From the NCBI GenBank assembly GCA_021199375.1, contig JAJQIB010000013.1, positions 1 to 64,000 of the forward strand: a stretch of 64,000 nt of DNA, read 5' to 3'. The stretch comes from Ruminococcus sp. Lineage in GTDB: Bacteria > Bacillota > Clostridia > Oscillospirales > Ruminococcaceae. Below the pieces are notes generated by a model. The model searched no databases and was not told where the DNA came from. It worked only from the letters and a program-made list of their open reading frames with translations. Below are positions 32,699 through 41,163 of this stretch, one piece after another (position 1 is the first letter of the stretch; each line of letters begins with the position of its first letter). The position numbers and the translations under genes are program-made.

Positions 32699-34117
32699 CT
32701 ACTTTTTCTTGTATCTGTTCTGTACTCGCATGATATGTATCACCACAAAGACTACAAAAAATGCTAAAATCAGTGCAAGCGCAATCTTAAATACATCTGA
32801 ACCAAAGTACGATTTTGCAACCTTTGTCTTAGCAGAAACAGTCGATCGATTTACCGATTCAGTTGCCACAAGCGGTATTTCGGCTATGGTTTCACCCTCA
32901 TATGTAAGCGTCAGCATGCCAAGCACATCGCCCTTATAGACAGGAGCCACGACATTCTCGTACACTACAACATCCCTTTGGATATCATCGGTTGAAATAT
33001 AGCTCGGAAGATATATCTTGCACCCACTCTCAGGCTTTAATGCAACATAGTCACGTCCGCCCTCACCGTATTCGACCTTTGCCTCTCGGATCTCGCTGTT
33101 TGCATCAACCAAATCTACTAACTCAATATAGTCATACGCCCATTCGTACAGATTTATATGGTCAATTAGATTATAGTAAACGGTATCAGCCGCATATACC
33201 GAATCAGGATTCTCCTCGCCCTTTGTCACATCCTCATCCTTCTTATCAAGCGGCGCACCCATTGTTACTGTCAGGTATCTTACTCCCTCACAGATCGAAT
33301 ATGAAGCAAAGCATCTTCCCGCCTCATCAAGCGTTCCCGTCTTTATGCCTAAGCAGTATGAATAGTAATAATCGCTGCCAGTACAAAGCATAAGGTTAGT
33401 GTTATAAATATCAGTGCCATCAGGATGATAATCGGTAGCCGAAAGGGTATAGCTGTAGGTGGATACAACCTCTTTAAACACCTCATAATTATCAATTGCA
33501 TAGGTACACATCTTTGCTATATCAGCACATGTCGTGTAGTTATCATCGGTTGAAAGTCCATGTGTGCATGAAAAATGAGTGTTCGTCATTTCAAGCTCTG
33601 ACGCCTTTTCATTCATCCTTGCTATAAAGTCCTCAAGCGAGCCGCACATACCTATTGCTATTATATTAGCCGCTTCGCAAGCAGAGGGGAGCATAAGCGC
33701 ATAGAGAAGGTCAAGGCAGGTTACCTCCTCATAGGGCTGGATATCGGCGGTAGATGCACCCAGTCCGTAAAGCTCATCAAAAGCCTCACTTCCTGCAGAA
33801 TATGTAGTGCTTTTAAGCTTGCTCTCATCGCCCTCAAATTCATCGAGCAGCAAAATTGCCGTCATTATCTTAGTAAGAGATGCAGGAACACGCTGCTCAT
33901 CGCTGTTAATATCAATTACAACCTCTCCGGTATCCATATTGACCATATATGCCGCCTCAGAGTTTAGCTCAAGCTTTATTAAATTTCCCTCATCGTCTGA
34001 GCCTGTTACAGGTGTAAAATTATAAGCGTCAGCAAATATGTCACTCATGCTAAATGCCATCATCAGCACTGCCATAAGCATAACGGTAAATCGTTTGAAA
34101 TATGTCTTGGTCATCAT
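32699..34117 (-). CDS. D-alanyl-D-alanine carboxypeptidase (penicillin-binding protein 5/DacF type)
   Basis: Low-molecular-weight PBP that trims the terminal D-Ala of peptidoglycan stems. It has 472 residues. After a signal sequence (about 1-30) the catalytic motif S-L-T-K is near residue 85 (P-A-S-L-T-K-I). The second motif position reads S-A-C in place of the usual S-x-N. K-T-G is in G-I-K-T-G-T near 275. A C-terminal membrane helix with a basic tail anchors it. The ATG at 34115-34117 follows ggag. Its transcript seems to carry a palindromic repeat in the leader. Confidence 0.9.
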   Translation of the reverse strand: MMTKTYFKRFTVMLMAVLMMAFSMSDIFADAYNFTPVTGSDDEGNLIKLELNSEAAYMVNMDTGEVVIDINSDEQRVPASLTKIMTAILLLDEFEGDESKLKSTTYSAGSEAFDELYGLGASTADIQPYEEVTCLDLLYALMLPSACEAANIIAIGMCGSLEDFIARMNEKASELEMTNTHFSCTHGLSTDDNYTTCADIAKMCTYAIDNYEVFKEVVSTYSYTLSATDYHPDGTDIYNTNLMLCTGSDYYYSYCLGIKTGTLDEAGRCFASYSICEGVRYLTVTMGAPLDKKDEDVTKGEENPDSVYAADTVYYNLIDHINLYEWAYDYIELVDLVDANSEIREAKVEYGEGGRDYVALKPESGCKIYLPSYISTDDIQRDVVVYENVVAPVYKGDVLGMLTLTYEGETIAEIPLVATESVNRSTVSAKTKVAKSYFGSDVFKIALALILAFFVVFVVIHIMRVQNRYKKK

Positions 34118-34149
34118 TTTTCTCCATATCAATGAAATTCTATATTTTA

Positions 34150-34311
34150 TTTAAAGCGGAGCGAAGCGAGATATGCTTGCATAATCTCGTGAGCGACTGC
34201 TTGCAATAAATGCAAGGAGCGTTAGCTCCGCCGGATTTCAGTGGGGGATTAGTTTTCACCCCCCCACTGAAAGACGAGATGGACCGCCGCCTTAGAGGCG
34301 GGGGACATCAT
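34150..34311 (+). mobile_element. Palindrome-rich non-autonomous repeat, copy A
   Basis: About 162 bp, from TTTAAAGCGGAGCGAAGCG to GGCGGGGGACATCAT. The same ends occur at 50505-50599 and (reverse strand) 56051-56335. There are no terminal inverted repeats, but subterminal hairpins are present: gagat...atctc at the left end, TTTCAGTGGGG/CCCCACTGAAA in the middle and CCGCC/GGCGG at the right end. This resembles IS200/IS605-derived elements without transposase. It lies between the dac gene and its promoter. Confidence 0.65.
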
Positions 34312-34317
34312 ACATTT

Positions 34318-34347
34318 ATTATAACAGATTTGACCTAGGTTTGTAAA
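34318..34347 (-). promoter_or_regulatory. Promoter read through repeat A into the carboxypeptidase gene
   Basis: TTTACA (34342-34347), 18-bp spacer, TATAAT (34318-34323). The transcript would start at the right end of repeat A and contain all of it as a 5' leader. Confidence 0.6.
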
Positions 34348-34356
34348 GAGCAAGCC

Positions 34357-35097
34357 TCACAAAATTTCGTTTTTTGTAAAAAGCTTTTCTCTGTCACGCT
34401 TGCCACATTCAGATAGGCGCTCAAGATAGCAAAGAACACTTATCACACGCTGAGCAAGCTCATACTTTACCCTTGCCGCCTTAGAAAACTCGGTTATGGT
34501 GAATTTTTCGTTAAGCCCATCGGGTATGAACATATCAAAGTCCTGCGGTGTGCTAATATCTATCTCATCTAAAAGCTCAGTCGGCATTCGCTCAATTCTG
34601 TGCGAGCCCTTTTTTCCATCACGTCCGTAACCGTCAGCAAGCCTCTGCTCATAAATTTCAAGCATCATAAGCTTTAGATGAAAATGCGGATTGTCAAGCG
34701 TGTATTTTATCTTTATAAGCTCATAAAAAGCATCAATCGGCTTGCACCTTTTAGGAGATTTTCTTGTTTGCGCTTCACCGGTTTGGGGATCTATCCACAC
34801 CAGATATTTAACTGCCGCTAAAGGATACACCACCGTCACATCTGTAAAATCAAGCAGGCACTCAAGCTTAGGTCGAAGAGGCGTAAAGCTTCCCGTCTGT
34901 ATCTCATAAATTCCCTTTTCACCTACCGCATCAGCAACAAACCTGCCGATTTTCACCTCTTGATTCTCTGCGTGCGGCTCAAGATAGCGCTTTATTGCTG
35001 CATGAAGCGTCTTTTCGCTAAGCGTACCTATTCCGCCACCCTCAGTGTCACGCTCTATTGCCTCCTTACAAGCCTTAGAAAAACGCTCCTTGTCCAT
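34357..35097 (-). CDS. Conserved hypothetical protein, possible PD-(D/E)xK-like fold
   Basis: A 246-residue soluble protein. The stretch R-F-V-A-D-A-V...I-Y-E-I-Q-T-G-S-F...L-R-P-K-L near 55-80 has the acidic and E-x-Q spacing of restriction-endonuclease-like folds. The rest is helical, ending in a region that resembles a winged helix (I-T-E-F-S-K-A-A-R-V...A-Q-R-V-I-S-V-L). The nuclease idea is inference only. The ATG at 35095-35097 has ggagg 5 nt upstream. It follows the prsA-like gene after a terminator. Confidence 0.6.
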   Translation of the reverse strand: MDKERFSKACKEAIERDTEGGGIGTLSEKTLHAAIKRYLEPHAENQEVKIGRFVADAVGEKGIYEIQTGSFTPLRPKLECLLDFTDVTVVYPLAAVKYLVWIDPQTGEAQTRKSPKRCKPIDAFYELIKIKYTLDNPHFHLKLMMLEIYEQRLADGYGRDGKKGSHRIERMPTELLDEIDISTPQDFDMFIPDGLNEKFTITEFSKAARVKYELAQRVISVLCYLERLSECGKRDREKLFTKNEIL

Positions 35098-35112
35098 ACT
35101 GCCCTCCAAAAG

Positions 35113-35133
35113 AAAAGCCCCTTGTCTGGGGCT
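35113..35133 (-). terminator. Terminator after the foldase gene
   Basis: Stem agcccc/ggggct (35116-35121, 35128-35133) with T4C on the minus strand, 12 nt past the stop at 35145. Confidence 0.75.
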
Positions 35134-35144
35134 CTCCGCTTATC

Positions 35145-36380
35145 TTAGGTTATGCTGTCAACTGTGAGCTGATCATAGAAATCCGAATAGGTAACATCCA
35201 TATCCTCCATGATATCCATATAAAGCTCCTGTCTTGCGGGTAGGTCGTAATCCTGAATCATGTCATCGATATTTTCCTCAACATAGTCCATATCGACCTC
35301 ATATCTCATCACGATAAAATATCCATAGGTGTCGCTCTCTATAATATCGCTTATCTCGCCCACCTCAAGGCTGAACGCAGTGTCAAGATACTCCTCTATA
35401 AAGTCAGAGTCTGGAGTTAGGTAATATCCATCAGGATAGGACTCCATTCCCGAATCCCAGTTGTACTCTTCAATCAGCTCTTCAAAGTCATCGCCGCTTT
35501 TTGCCTTTTCGTAAACCTCATCAGCAAGAGCCTTTGCCTTTTCCTTAGCCTCCTCCTGCTCGTCATCTTCAAGTTCTGAATAAGCCGATTCCTTTGCTGT
35601 GTACTTTTCAGAAAGCGAATAGCTGTCGTATCCCTCAATATCGTCCGAATCGGTAAGATCTACCTTGCAAAAATACGGAATTAAAATTGAGCGTACACAA
35701 GCATATTCATCTGTATCCTGAACAATCTCTCTAAACTCATCCTTCGATGTAGCATAGACTCCCTCGTTTGTAAAAAGCTCGTCCTCACATTTTGTATACA
35801 GCGTAGCAAGCTCAAGCATGGTCTTGTAAAGGTCAGGAGTCATGTAGGAATCATGCAAAATCGCCTCAAACTCCTCCTCAGAGCCTGCCGACTCAAGACC
35901 TGAGTTGTAGGTTTCCTCATTTGCCTCAATTTCCTCATCTGTAAGCTCAATGCCATTTTCCTCACAAAGCCTGTAGGTTACAAACTCCTGCTTTATCATC
36001 GTAATGGTGTTTTCAAGAAGGGTGTCAAAGCCTCCGTCCGTTTCAGCAATGGTATCAAGCGTAGCACCGTAGTTTTCGGTGTACTGATTTATCGTATAGT
36101 AGTAATAATATCTAAATGTGTCAAAATCAACGTCATGTCCGTCAATTGTGCAAACTATAAGTCCGTCGGTGTCCATCTCCTCACCATCTATAACAAGACT
36201 TGCATCGGGTACAGATGAATCGGTATCTGTTGTATCGCTTGTAGAGCTAGCCGAGCTGTCGGATGACGACTCAGTAGATGTGTCGCTTGATGATGAAGAT
36301 GAATCGCTGTTAGAGCAGCCTCCGAGCACCGTGATACTTAAGACTAAAGCCGCTGTAAGTGCGGATATTTTCTTGAACAT
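35145..36380 (-). CDS. prsA: PrsA/SurA-like foldase lipoprotein
   Basis: Extracytoplasmic peptidyl-prolyl isomerase-like chaperone of 411 residues. Lipobox V-L-G-G-C puts the lipidated Cys at 22. A Ser/Thr/Asp-rich spacer follows to about 60. A SurA-N-like helical region (about 75-200) surrounds a C-terminal parvulin-like domain (A-K-A-L-A-D-E-V-Y...G-D-D-F-E-E-L...Y-L-T-P...V-G-E-I-S-D-I-I-E...Y-G-Y-F-I-V). The symbol is by family; isomerase activity is not certain. It is highly acidic. The ATG follows aaagga. Confidence 0.82.
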   Translation of the reverse strand: MFKKISALTAALVLSITVLGGCSNSDSSSSSSDTSTESSSDSSASSTSDTTDTDSSVPDASLVIDGEEMDTDGLIVCTIDGHDVDFDTFRYYYYYTINQYTENYGATLDTIAETDGGFDTLLENTITMIKQEFVTYRLCEENGIELTDEEIEANEETYNSGLESAGSEEEFEAILHDSYMTPDLYKTMLELATLYTKCEDELFTNEGVYATSKDEFREIVQDTDEYACVRSILIPYFCKVDLTDSDDIEGYDSYSLSEKYTAKESAYSELEDDEQEEAKEKAKALADEVYEKAKSGDDFEELIEEYNWDSGMESYPDGYYLTPDSDFIEEYLDTAFSLEVGEISDIIESDTYGYFIVMRYEVDMDYVEENIDDMIQDYDLPARQELYMDIMEDMDVTYSDFYDQLTVDSIT

Positions 36381-36489
36381 ACAAAAAATTCCTTTCCCTT
36401 TTTCAAATAAATATACAACTTTTATTATAGCTTTAGAATGTGACAGCTCCGTGACAAATTATTGAATTTTTTCATCGACATAAGGATAC

Positions 36490-36520
36490 AGAGGAGGGCT
36501 GATAGCTAATGCCCTCCTCT
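36490..36520 (-). terminator. Strong hairpin after spoIVA
   Basis: Perfect 10-bp arms (36490-36499, 36511-36520), 17 nt past the spoIVA stop. There is no good T-run after it on the minus strand, so it may work as an RNA 3'-end stabiliser instead of a classical terminator. Confidence 0.45.
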
Positions 36521-36536
36521 GCAAAAAAGAGTGTTG

Positions 36537-38006
36537 CTATAAAATTAAGCAAATAAGTCCCGAACAGCCCTCATTTATCATCCTCGAAAGCGTTTCACAC
36601 AGCTTGAGTCTTGCATCCGTAGGAAGCTTTGCAAGCTTTGTGTTAAGTCCCTCACTAACAAGCTCATGAAGAGATTTTCCAAATATGTTCGACTCCCAAA
36701 TCTTACCGGGAGAATCGTCAAAGTCGCTCATGAGGGACATCACAAGCTCCTCCGACTGCTTTTCTGAGCCCACAATCGGTGCGACCTCAGTACAAATCAT
36801 CGTTTTCATAAGATGAATTGAGGGTGCCGTTGCCTTAAGCCGTATTCCGTATTTGCCGCTTTGCTTTATTATTTCAGGCTCCTCAAGGCTTAGCTCATCA
36901 AGCGATGGCATTACTATTCCGTATCCTGTACGCTCAGCCTCATCTAATGCTCCTGCAAGACGCGAATACTTTTCTCTGATACGAACAAGCTCCGAGATTT
37001 TAGGAATAAGCTCGCTTTCATCCTCAAGCGAAATGCCCGCTGCCTCACCGATTATACGTATAAACAGATCACTATCAGGCACTGCCGATACCGTTGCTCT
37101 TCCACACGATAAATCCGTATGCGTAACGCTTGCCGAGCTTATATACTCGCACTCCTCAAGCAGCCTTGCAAACTCATCTGCATCCTTAAGAGTAGTAACG
37201 CTCCTTGACGCCCTTCTTAGGCTGTCATAAAACGCCGTTCTAAACCAATGCCCGCTTTCGAGCGAATTTACCCATGCGGGAGCCTCAACGCTTATCTCAG
37301 ATATCGGAAAGGCGTAAAGCACCTCAGTAAATACACGCTCGATAACCTCCTCATCAAGCTGCGCACAGCTTATCGGCAAAACTGTACCACCGTACTTCTC
37401 GCTAAGCCTTGAAGCAAGCTCCTTCGCTGATGCTGAAAAGGGATTTACACAGTTTAGCAGCGTCACAAAGGGCTTTCCTGCCTGCTTAAGCTCGCTTATT
37501 ACACGCTCCTCACACTCCTCATATTCCTCACGAGGAAGATCCGTTATGCTGCCGTCTGTAGTTATCACAAGCCCTATAGTCGAATGCTCGGTTATCACCT
37601 TACGTGTGCCGACCTCCGCCGCCATATTAAACGGAACCTCATCCTCAAACCATGGTGTCATAACCATTCTGGGCGCCTCGTTTTCAAAGTAGCCCTGAGA
37701 GCTCGGAATGACGTACCCCACACAGTCAATCATTCTAAGATTAAAGTGTGCAGTACCAAGGCTTACCGATACCGCCTCCTCAGGAATAAACTTTGGCTCG
37801 GTGGTCATTATAGTGCGCCCACCCGATGACTGCGGCAGCTCATCAGCAGCTCTTTCACGTCTGAAATCACCATCAATATTCGGTATAACCAGCTGCTCCA
37901 TAAAGTTCTTTATAAAGGTAGATTTGCCGGTTCTCACGGGACCCACAACTCCGATGTAAATATCGCCTCCCGTGCGTAATGCAATATCGCTGTAAATGTC
38001 GTTCAT
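36537..38006 (-). CDS. spoIVA: Stage IV sporulation protein A (spore coat morphogenetic ATPase)
   Basis: ATPase that polymerises on the forespore surface and forms the base of the spore coat. Its 489 residues match the family. The Walker A is G-P-V-R-T-G-K-S-T (22-30). The N-terminal GTPase-like domain, middle domain and conserved C-terminus (L-C-E-T-L-S-R-M-I-N-E-G-C-S-G-L) are intact. It begins 16 bp after the stop of sipL, its expected partner, so the two should be made together in the mother cell. I see no sigma-A promoter between them. Confidence 0.97.
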   Translation of the reverse strand: MNDIYSDIALRTGGDIYIGVVGPVRTGKSTFIKNFMEQLVIPNIDGDFRRERAADELPQSSGGRTIMTTEPKFIPEEAVSVSLGTAHFNLRMIDCVGYVIPSSQGYFENEAPRMVMTPWFEDEVPFNMAAEVGTRKVITEHSTIGLVITTDGSITDLPREEYEECEERVISELKQAGKPFVTLLNCVNPFSASAKELASRLSEKYGGTVLPISCAQLDEEVIERVFTEVLYAFPISEISVEAPAWVNSLESGHWFRTAFYDSLRRASRSVTTLKDADEFARLLEECEYISSASVTHTDLSCGRATVSAVPDSDLFIRIIGEAAGISLEDESELIPKISELVRIREKYSRLAGALDEAERTGYGIVMPSLDELSLEEPEIIKQSGKYGIRLKATAPSIHLMKTMICTEVAPIVGSEKQSEELVMSLMSDFDDSPGKIWESNIFGKSLHELVSEGLNTKLAKLPTDARLKLCETLSRMINEGCSGLICLIL

Positions 38007-38022
38007 AAGCTTTACCTCCGCC

Positions 38023-39552
38023 CTAGTTCTTCATAGGTATTATAAGCGCACGACAGCCATCGTCAGGCGGATTTTCCTCCGTTATAACTCCTGCCGCCGT
38101 CGAATACCTTTTCGCCACATCCCAAAGGCTCTCGCCCTCGTTGGTGTAGCATATCTTTACAGCACATCCCTTGTCGTGCTTTTTTTGCTTGTCAAAATCC
38201 AGTCGTATGTCGTTTAGCACGCTCTCGCCTGAGCTGCTGAAGGTCTTTACAGTCGCTTCAATCTGCGCCGATGCCGAAGCGCTTCCGTTTTCACCCAGGG
38301 TATAGGATGCGTTTATTCCCTCAAGCACAGCGGATCTCCTGCAACTGCTGTCAGCCTGACCCTCAAGAAGCTTTTCAAAGGCGCACTCCTTTTCAACATA
38401 AACGCTCTCTGAGCCTGTAAGCCTTCCTAAAAGTGCAAAGGTTACCCTTCCATACAGATATGCACAGCCCTTTTCGTCATTAAACCCTATCGACAGCGCT
38501 GCATTTTCGCACCACATATCATACACCTGCGAAATTTCACCCTCAGCACAGCTAAGCTCGCACCCTGCTCCTATATTAACGCTCGTACATTTTGGCGGCA
38601 GCTCTATATCGCCCTCAATCGGCAGGCATTCGCACTCATACCTTGTCGAATATGCGTCCGTCACAAGCTCGCCGCTGTCATATCCTACCGCAGCAATATT
38701 CACAAGCAAAACAAGCTCGCACTCAAGCGTCGAGGTCTCCTCACCCTTTGGCATAATAACGCATTTGCCTGCCGTTATATCAACGCTTACCTCATAGCCC
38801 TCGTCAATTCCTTCAATGTCCATAATCTGACTAAACGGAATAGAGAATTTCATTATTGCAGGCGGCTTTTCATTTGAATCCTTAGGCAGATACAGCAAGC
38901 CTATCTGAGCCTCGCCTTTAGTGATAAGCTTTCCGGGAATTATTTTCTGCTCGCCCCTTTTAACCTGAACCTCACTTCTTAATACACTGCCAAATGCAGG
39001 CTTGCCTGCTGAAAGCTCAAGCTCCTCTATAACAGTAATTCTTTTTGCACAGGTCAGACGCTTTGAGGGGTACACCTTAGATGCCTTTTTTAGCTGTATT
39101 CCCGCACCATATGCATCCGTCACAAGCTCAATGCTCCTTTCACCGCCTACATTCACCCTGCATATAATACCCGAACGCACATCAAGTCTTCTGCGATCTA
39201 CTACCCTACAGTTTACATACTCGGTAGAGGTATCTACCGACACCGTTGAATTTACCGTATCCGCCGGCAGCTCCAGCGACTTTGAATACTCCTGCGTATG
39301 CTCAACACTAAAAATTCCCTCACAGTCGGAGCTTCGATAGATAACACGTATCGTTACACTAAGCTCAAAGGTCAAGCGACTGCCGTTTATCCCTGTAGAG
39401 GTAACTCCTGCTGTAACAAAGCACTTTAGCACTCTAAAAATATCGGGACAATAATCAGGCAGAATAAAATCATGCTCGACCGTCTGAGTAACGTCTGAAT
39501 TTAACAGCGGTATACAGCAGACAGCCCTTTCTCGGTTAAGCTTAAAATCCAT
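38023..39552 (-). CDS. sipL: SipL-like SpoIVA-interacting protein (DUF3794 repeats plus LysM)
   Basis: Spore-coat morphogenesis protein of 509 residues. Two or more DUF3794 modules (about 25-140 and 165-430) are followed by a C-terminal LysM domain (I-C-Y-T-N-E-G-E-S-L-W-D-V-A-K-R-Y, ending L-I-I-P). In Clostridioides difficile the SipL LysM domain binds SpoIVA and tethers the coat. The gene is directly upstream of spoIVA here, which supports the assignment. The ATG at 39552 has gaggag upstream. Confidence 0.88.
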   Translation of the reverse strand: MDFKLNRERAVCCIPLLNSDVTQTVEHDFILPDYCPDIFRVLKCFVTAGVTSTGINGSRLTFELSVTIRVIYRSSDCEGIFSVEHTQEYSKSLELPADTVNSTVSVDTSTEYVNCRVVDRRRLDVRSGIICRVNVGGERSIELVTDAYGAGIQLKKASKVYPSKRLTCAKRITVIEELELSAGKPAFGSVLRSEVQVKRGEQKIIPGKLITKGEAQIGLLYLPKDSNEKPPAIMKFSIPFSQIMDIEGIDEGYEVSVDITAGKCVIMPKGEETSTLECELVLLVNIAAVGYDSGELVTDAYSTRYECECLPIEGDIELPPKCTSVNIGAGCELSCAEGEISQVYDMWCENAALSIGFNDEKGCAYLYGRVTFALLGRLTGSESVYVEKECAFEKLLEGQADSSCRRSAVLEGINASYTLGENGSASASAQIEATVKTFSSSGESVLNDIRLDFDKQKKHDKGCAVKICYTNEGESLWDVAKRYSTAAGVITEENPPDDGCRALIIPMKN

Positions 39553-39590
39553 ATAGCGACTCCTCTCATTTTGTCAATTTTTTTAGGCTT

Positions 39591-39657
39591 AAGGCGACAC
39601 CGCACAAGGCACACCTAACTGCGCATCTGAACAACAATCCTCGTGCGGTGCAGCCTT
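39591..39657. repeat. Imperfect inverted repeat upstream of sipL
   Basis: 15-bp arms (39591-39605, 39643-39657), 13 of 15 matching, with a 37-nt loop. Neither strand has a T-run. It lies in the 290-bp gap between the divergent sipL and metA genes. It may be an RNA leader of sipL or an operator; otherwise the gap holds only the metA promoter. Confidence 0.5.
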
Positions 39658-39761
39658 AATAATTTGCTTACTCACTATATATGCCGCCCTGCGGACAAAT
39701 ATTCATGCTCTGAGCTTAATTTTTGTGGATGTGAATAAAAGATTAAATGAGCGTTTGTCTC

Positions 39762-39790
39762 TTGAAAAGTGACAAAAAAAGTGCTATAAT
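39762..39790 (+). promoter_or_regulatory. Sigma-A promoter of metA
   Basis: TTGAAA (39762-39767), 17-bp spacer, TATAAT (39785-39790). No SAM riboswitch fits in the 45-nt leader. Confidence 0.75.
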
Positions 39791-39842
39791 ATATTGTACT
39801 AGCAAATTGCTATTTCACATAAAAAGAGAGGTAAATAAAAAA

Positions 39843-40766
39843 ATGCCGATTCAAATACCGGATAACCTTCCTGCGTTCGCTACGCTTGAGGATGAAAATA
39901 TATTCGTAATTCCAGATGACAGAGCAACACATCAGGATATACGTGCCATAAAAATCGCAATACTAAATCTAATGCCAAATAAGATTGTCACCGAAACGCA
40001 GCTTTTAAGACTGCTTTCAAACACTCCGCTTCATGTGGATATAGATCTCGTACAAACAAGCCATGTTCCAAAGAATACACCACAGGAGCATATGCTTAAA
40101 TTCTACAAGAGCTTTTCTGAGGTAAAGCAAAACCGCTATGACGGACTTATCATAACGGGCGCACCTGTTGAGCTTATGGAGTTTGAGCAGGTGGATTATT
40201 GGGATGAGCTTTGCGAGGTTTTTGAGTGGAGCAAGACCAATGTATATTCGACAATACATATATGCTGGGGCGCACAGGCAGGACTTTACTATCATTACGG
40301 AGTTCCAAAATATCCGCTTGAGCATAAGCTTTCAGGGGTATTTCTTCACAAAACGCTGGATGCTAACCATCCGCTGTTAAAGGGCTTTGGAGATACCTTC
40401 TTCTGTCCGCACTCAAGAAACACCGAGGTTAAACGCCGAGATGTAGAAAAAATTGAGGAGCTTGAAATTTTAGCAGAGTCCGAAGAGGCAGGGCTTCACA
40501 TAATTTCAGACCTATCAAGGCGACAGCTGTTTATACTGGGTCATTGGGAATACGACCGTGACACGCTCGCAAAGGAATATGAGCGTGATGTAAAGCGTGG
40601 ACTGAATCCGAAAAAGCCAAAGCACTATTTTCCCTACGGAAATGTAAATGCCACTCCCCGCTTTAACTGGTGCTGCTCTGCTAACCTTATGTATGCAAAC
40701 TGGCTAAACCACTGTGTATATCAGAAAACACCATACGACCTTAAAAACCTTGAGCCGCTTTTTTAA
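39843..40766 (+). CDS. metA: Homoserine O-acetyltransferase (MetA type)
   Basis: Activates homoserine for methionine synthesis. The 307 residues are a class-I-GATase-like acyltransferase. Catalytic Cys141 is in I-H-I-C-W-G-A-Q-A-G. His and Glu are in L-G-H-W-E-Y-D near 232-236. The residue that sets acyl-CoA choice is Glu110 (G-A-P-V-E-L). In this family Glu at that site goes with acetyl-CoA and Gly with succinyl-CoA, so acetyl transfer is predicted despite the usual 'succinyltransferase' label. I chose the ATG at 39843 by family N-terminus (M-P-I-Q-I-P) and the gagagg upstream. Confidence 0.92.
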   Translation: MPIQIPDNLPAFATLEDENIFVIPDDRATHQDIRAIKIAILNLMPNKIVTETQLLRLLSNTPLHVDIDLVQTSHVPKNTPQEHMLKFYKSFSEVKQNRYDGLIITGAPVELMEFEQVDYWDELCEVFEWSKTNVYSTIHICWGAQAGLYYHYGVPKYPLEHKLSGVFLHKTLDANHPLLKGFGDTFFCPHSRNTEVKRRDVEKIEELEILAESEEAGLHIISDLSRRQLFILGHWEYDRDTLAKEYERDVKRGLNPKKPKHYFPYGNVNATPRFNWCCSANLMYANWLNHCVYQKTPYDLKNLEPLF

Positions 40767-40779
40767 AGGAGTGATTTTT

Positions 40780-41118
40780 TTGACCTACGAGCAAATAGAT
40801 GAGTACAGACCTGCTGGTGACGATGAGCTTGAGCTTTCTCAAACGCTTACTCTTGCTGTAGAGTACACACTTGAACAGCATCCCTTTAAGGGAATGCCGA
40901 GATCTGTCAGGCTTCTCGGTGCAGGGCTCGGGTGCCTTGAGCTTCTTTATCACGAGGGCAGGTTTTATGCCGCCAGAAACAACTCGGTGGATATTGATTT
41001 AATCGAGCTGGGTGACGACCTAAAGAGCGCCTACTGTGAGCTGATTTCAAGGCTATACCGTGGAAGAAAGCCTGATGGCTTTGCCGAAAGCCTAGCACAG
41101 GCGATTCTGGAAATTTAA
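40780..41118 (+). CDS. Hypothetical protein in the metA operon
   Basis: A 112-residue soluble protein that I do not recognise. It is acidic, with a central G-A-G-L-G-C-L-E-L-L-Y-H-E-G-R-F-Y-A-A-R segment. No ATG fits: TTG at 40780-40782 lies 8 nt after aaaggag and is the best start. It begins 13 nt after metA and ends before a terminator, so it is co-transcribed with metA. Confidence 0.6.
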   Translation: MTYEQIDEYRPAGDDELELSQTLTLAVEYTLEQHPFKGMPRSVRLLGAGLGCLELLYHEGRFYAARNNSVDIDLIELGDDLKSAYCELISRLYRGRKPDGFAESLAQAILEI

Positions 41119-41129
41119 CCGTAAAGCCA

Positions 41130-41162
41130 AGCGACTGCCGTAAAATGCGACAGTCGCTTTTT
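41130..41162 (+). terminator. Terminator of the metA operon
   Basis: Stem agcgactg/cagtcgct (41130-41137, 41151-41158), then T5. It also separates the convergent MutS-like gene. Confidence 0.88.
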
Positions 41163-41163
41163 A

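Noticed and set aside
39553-39842. SAM riboswitch in front of metA
   Set aside because: The metA transcript starts near 39797, leaving about 45 nt, and no SAM-I features are seen.
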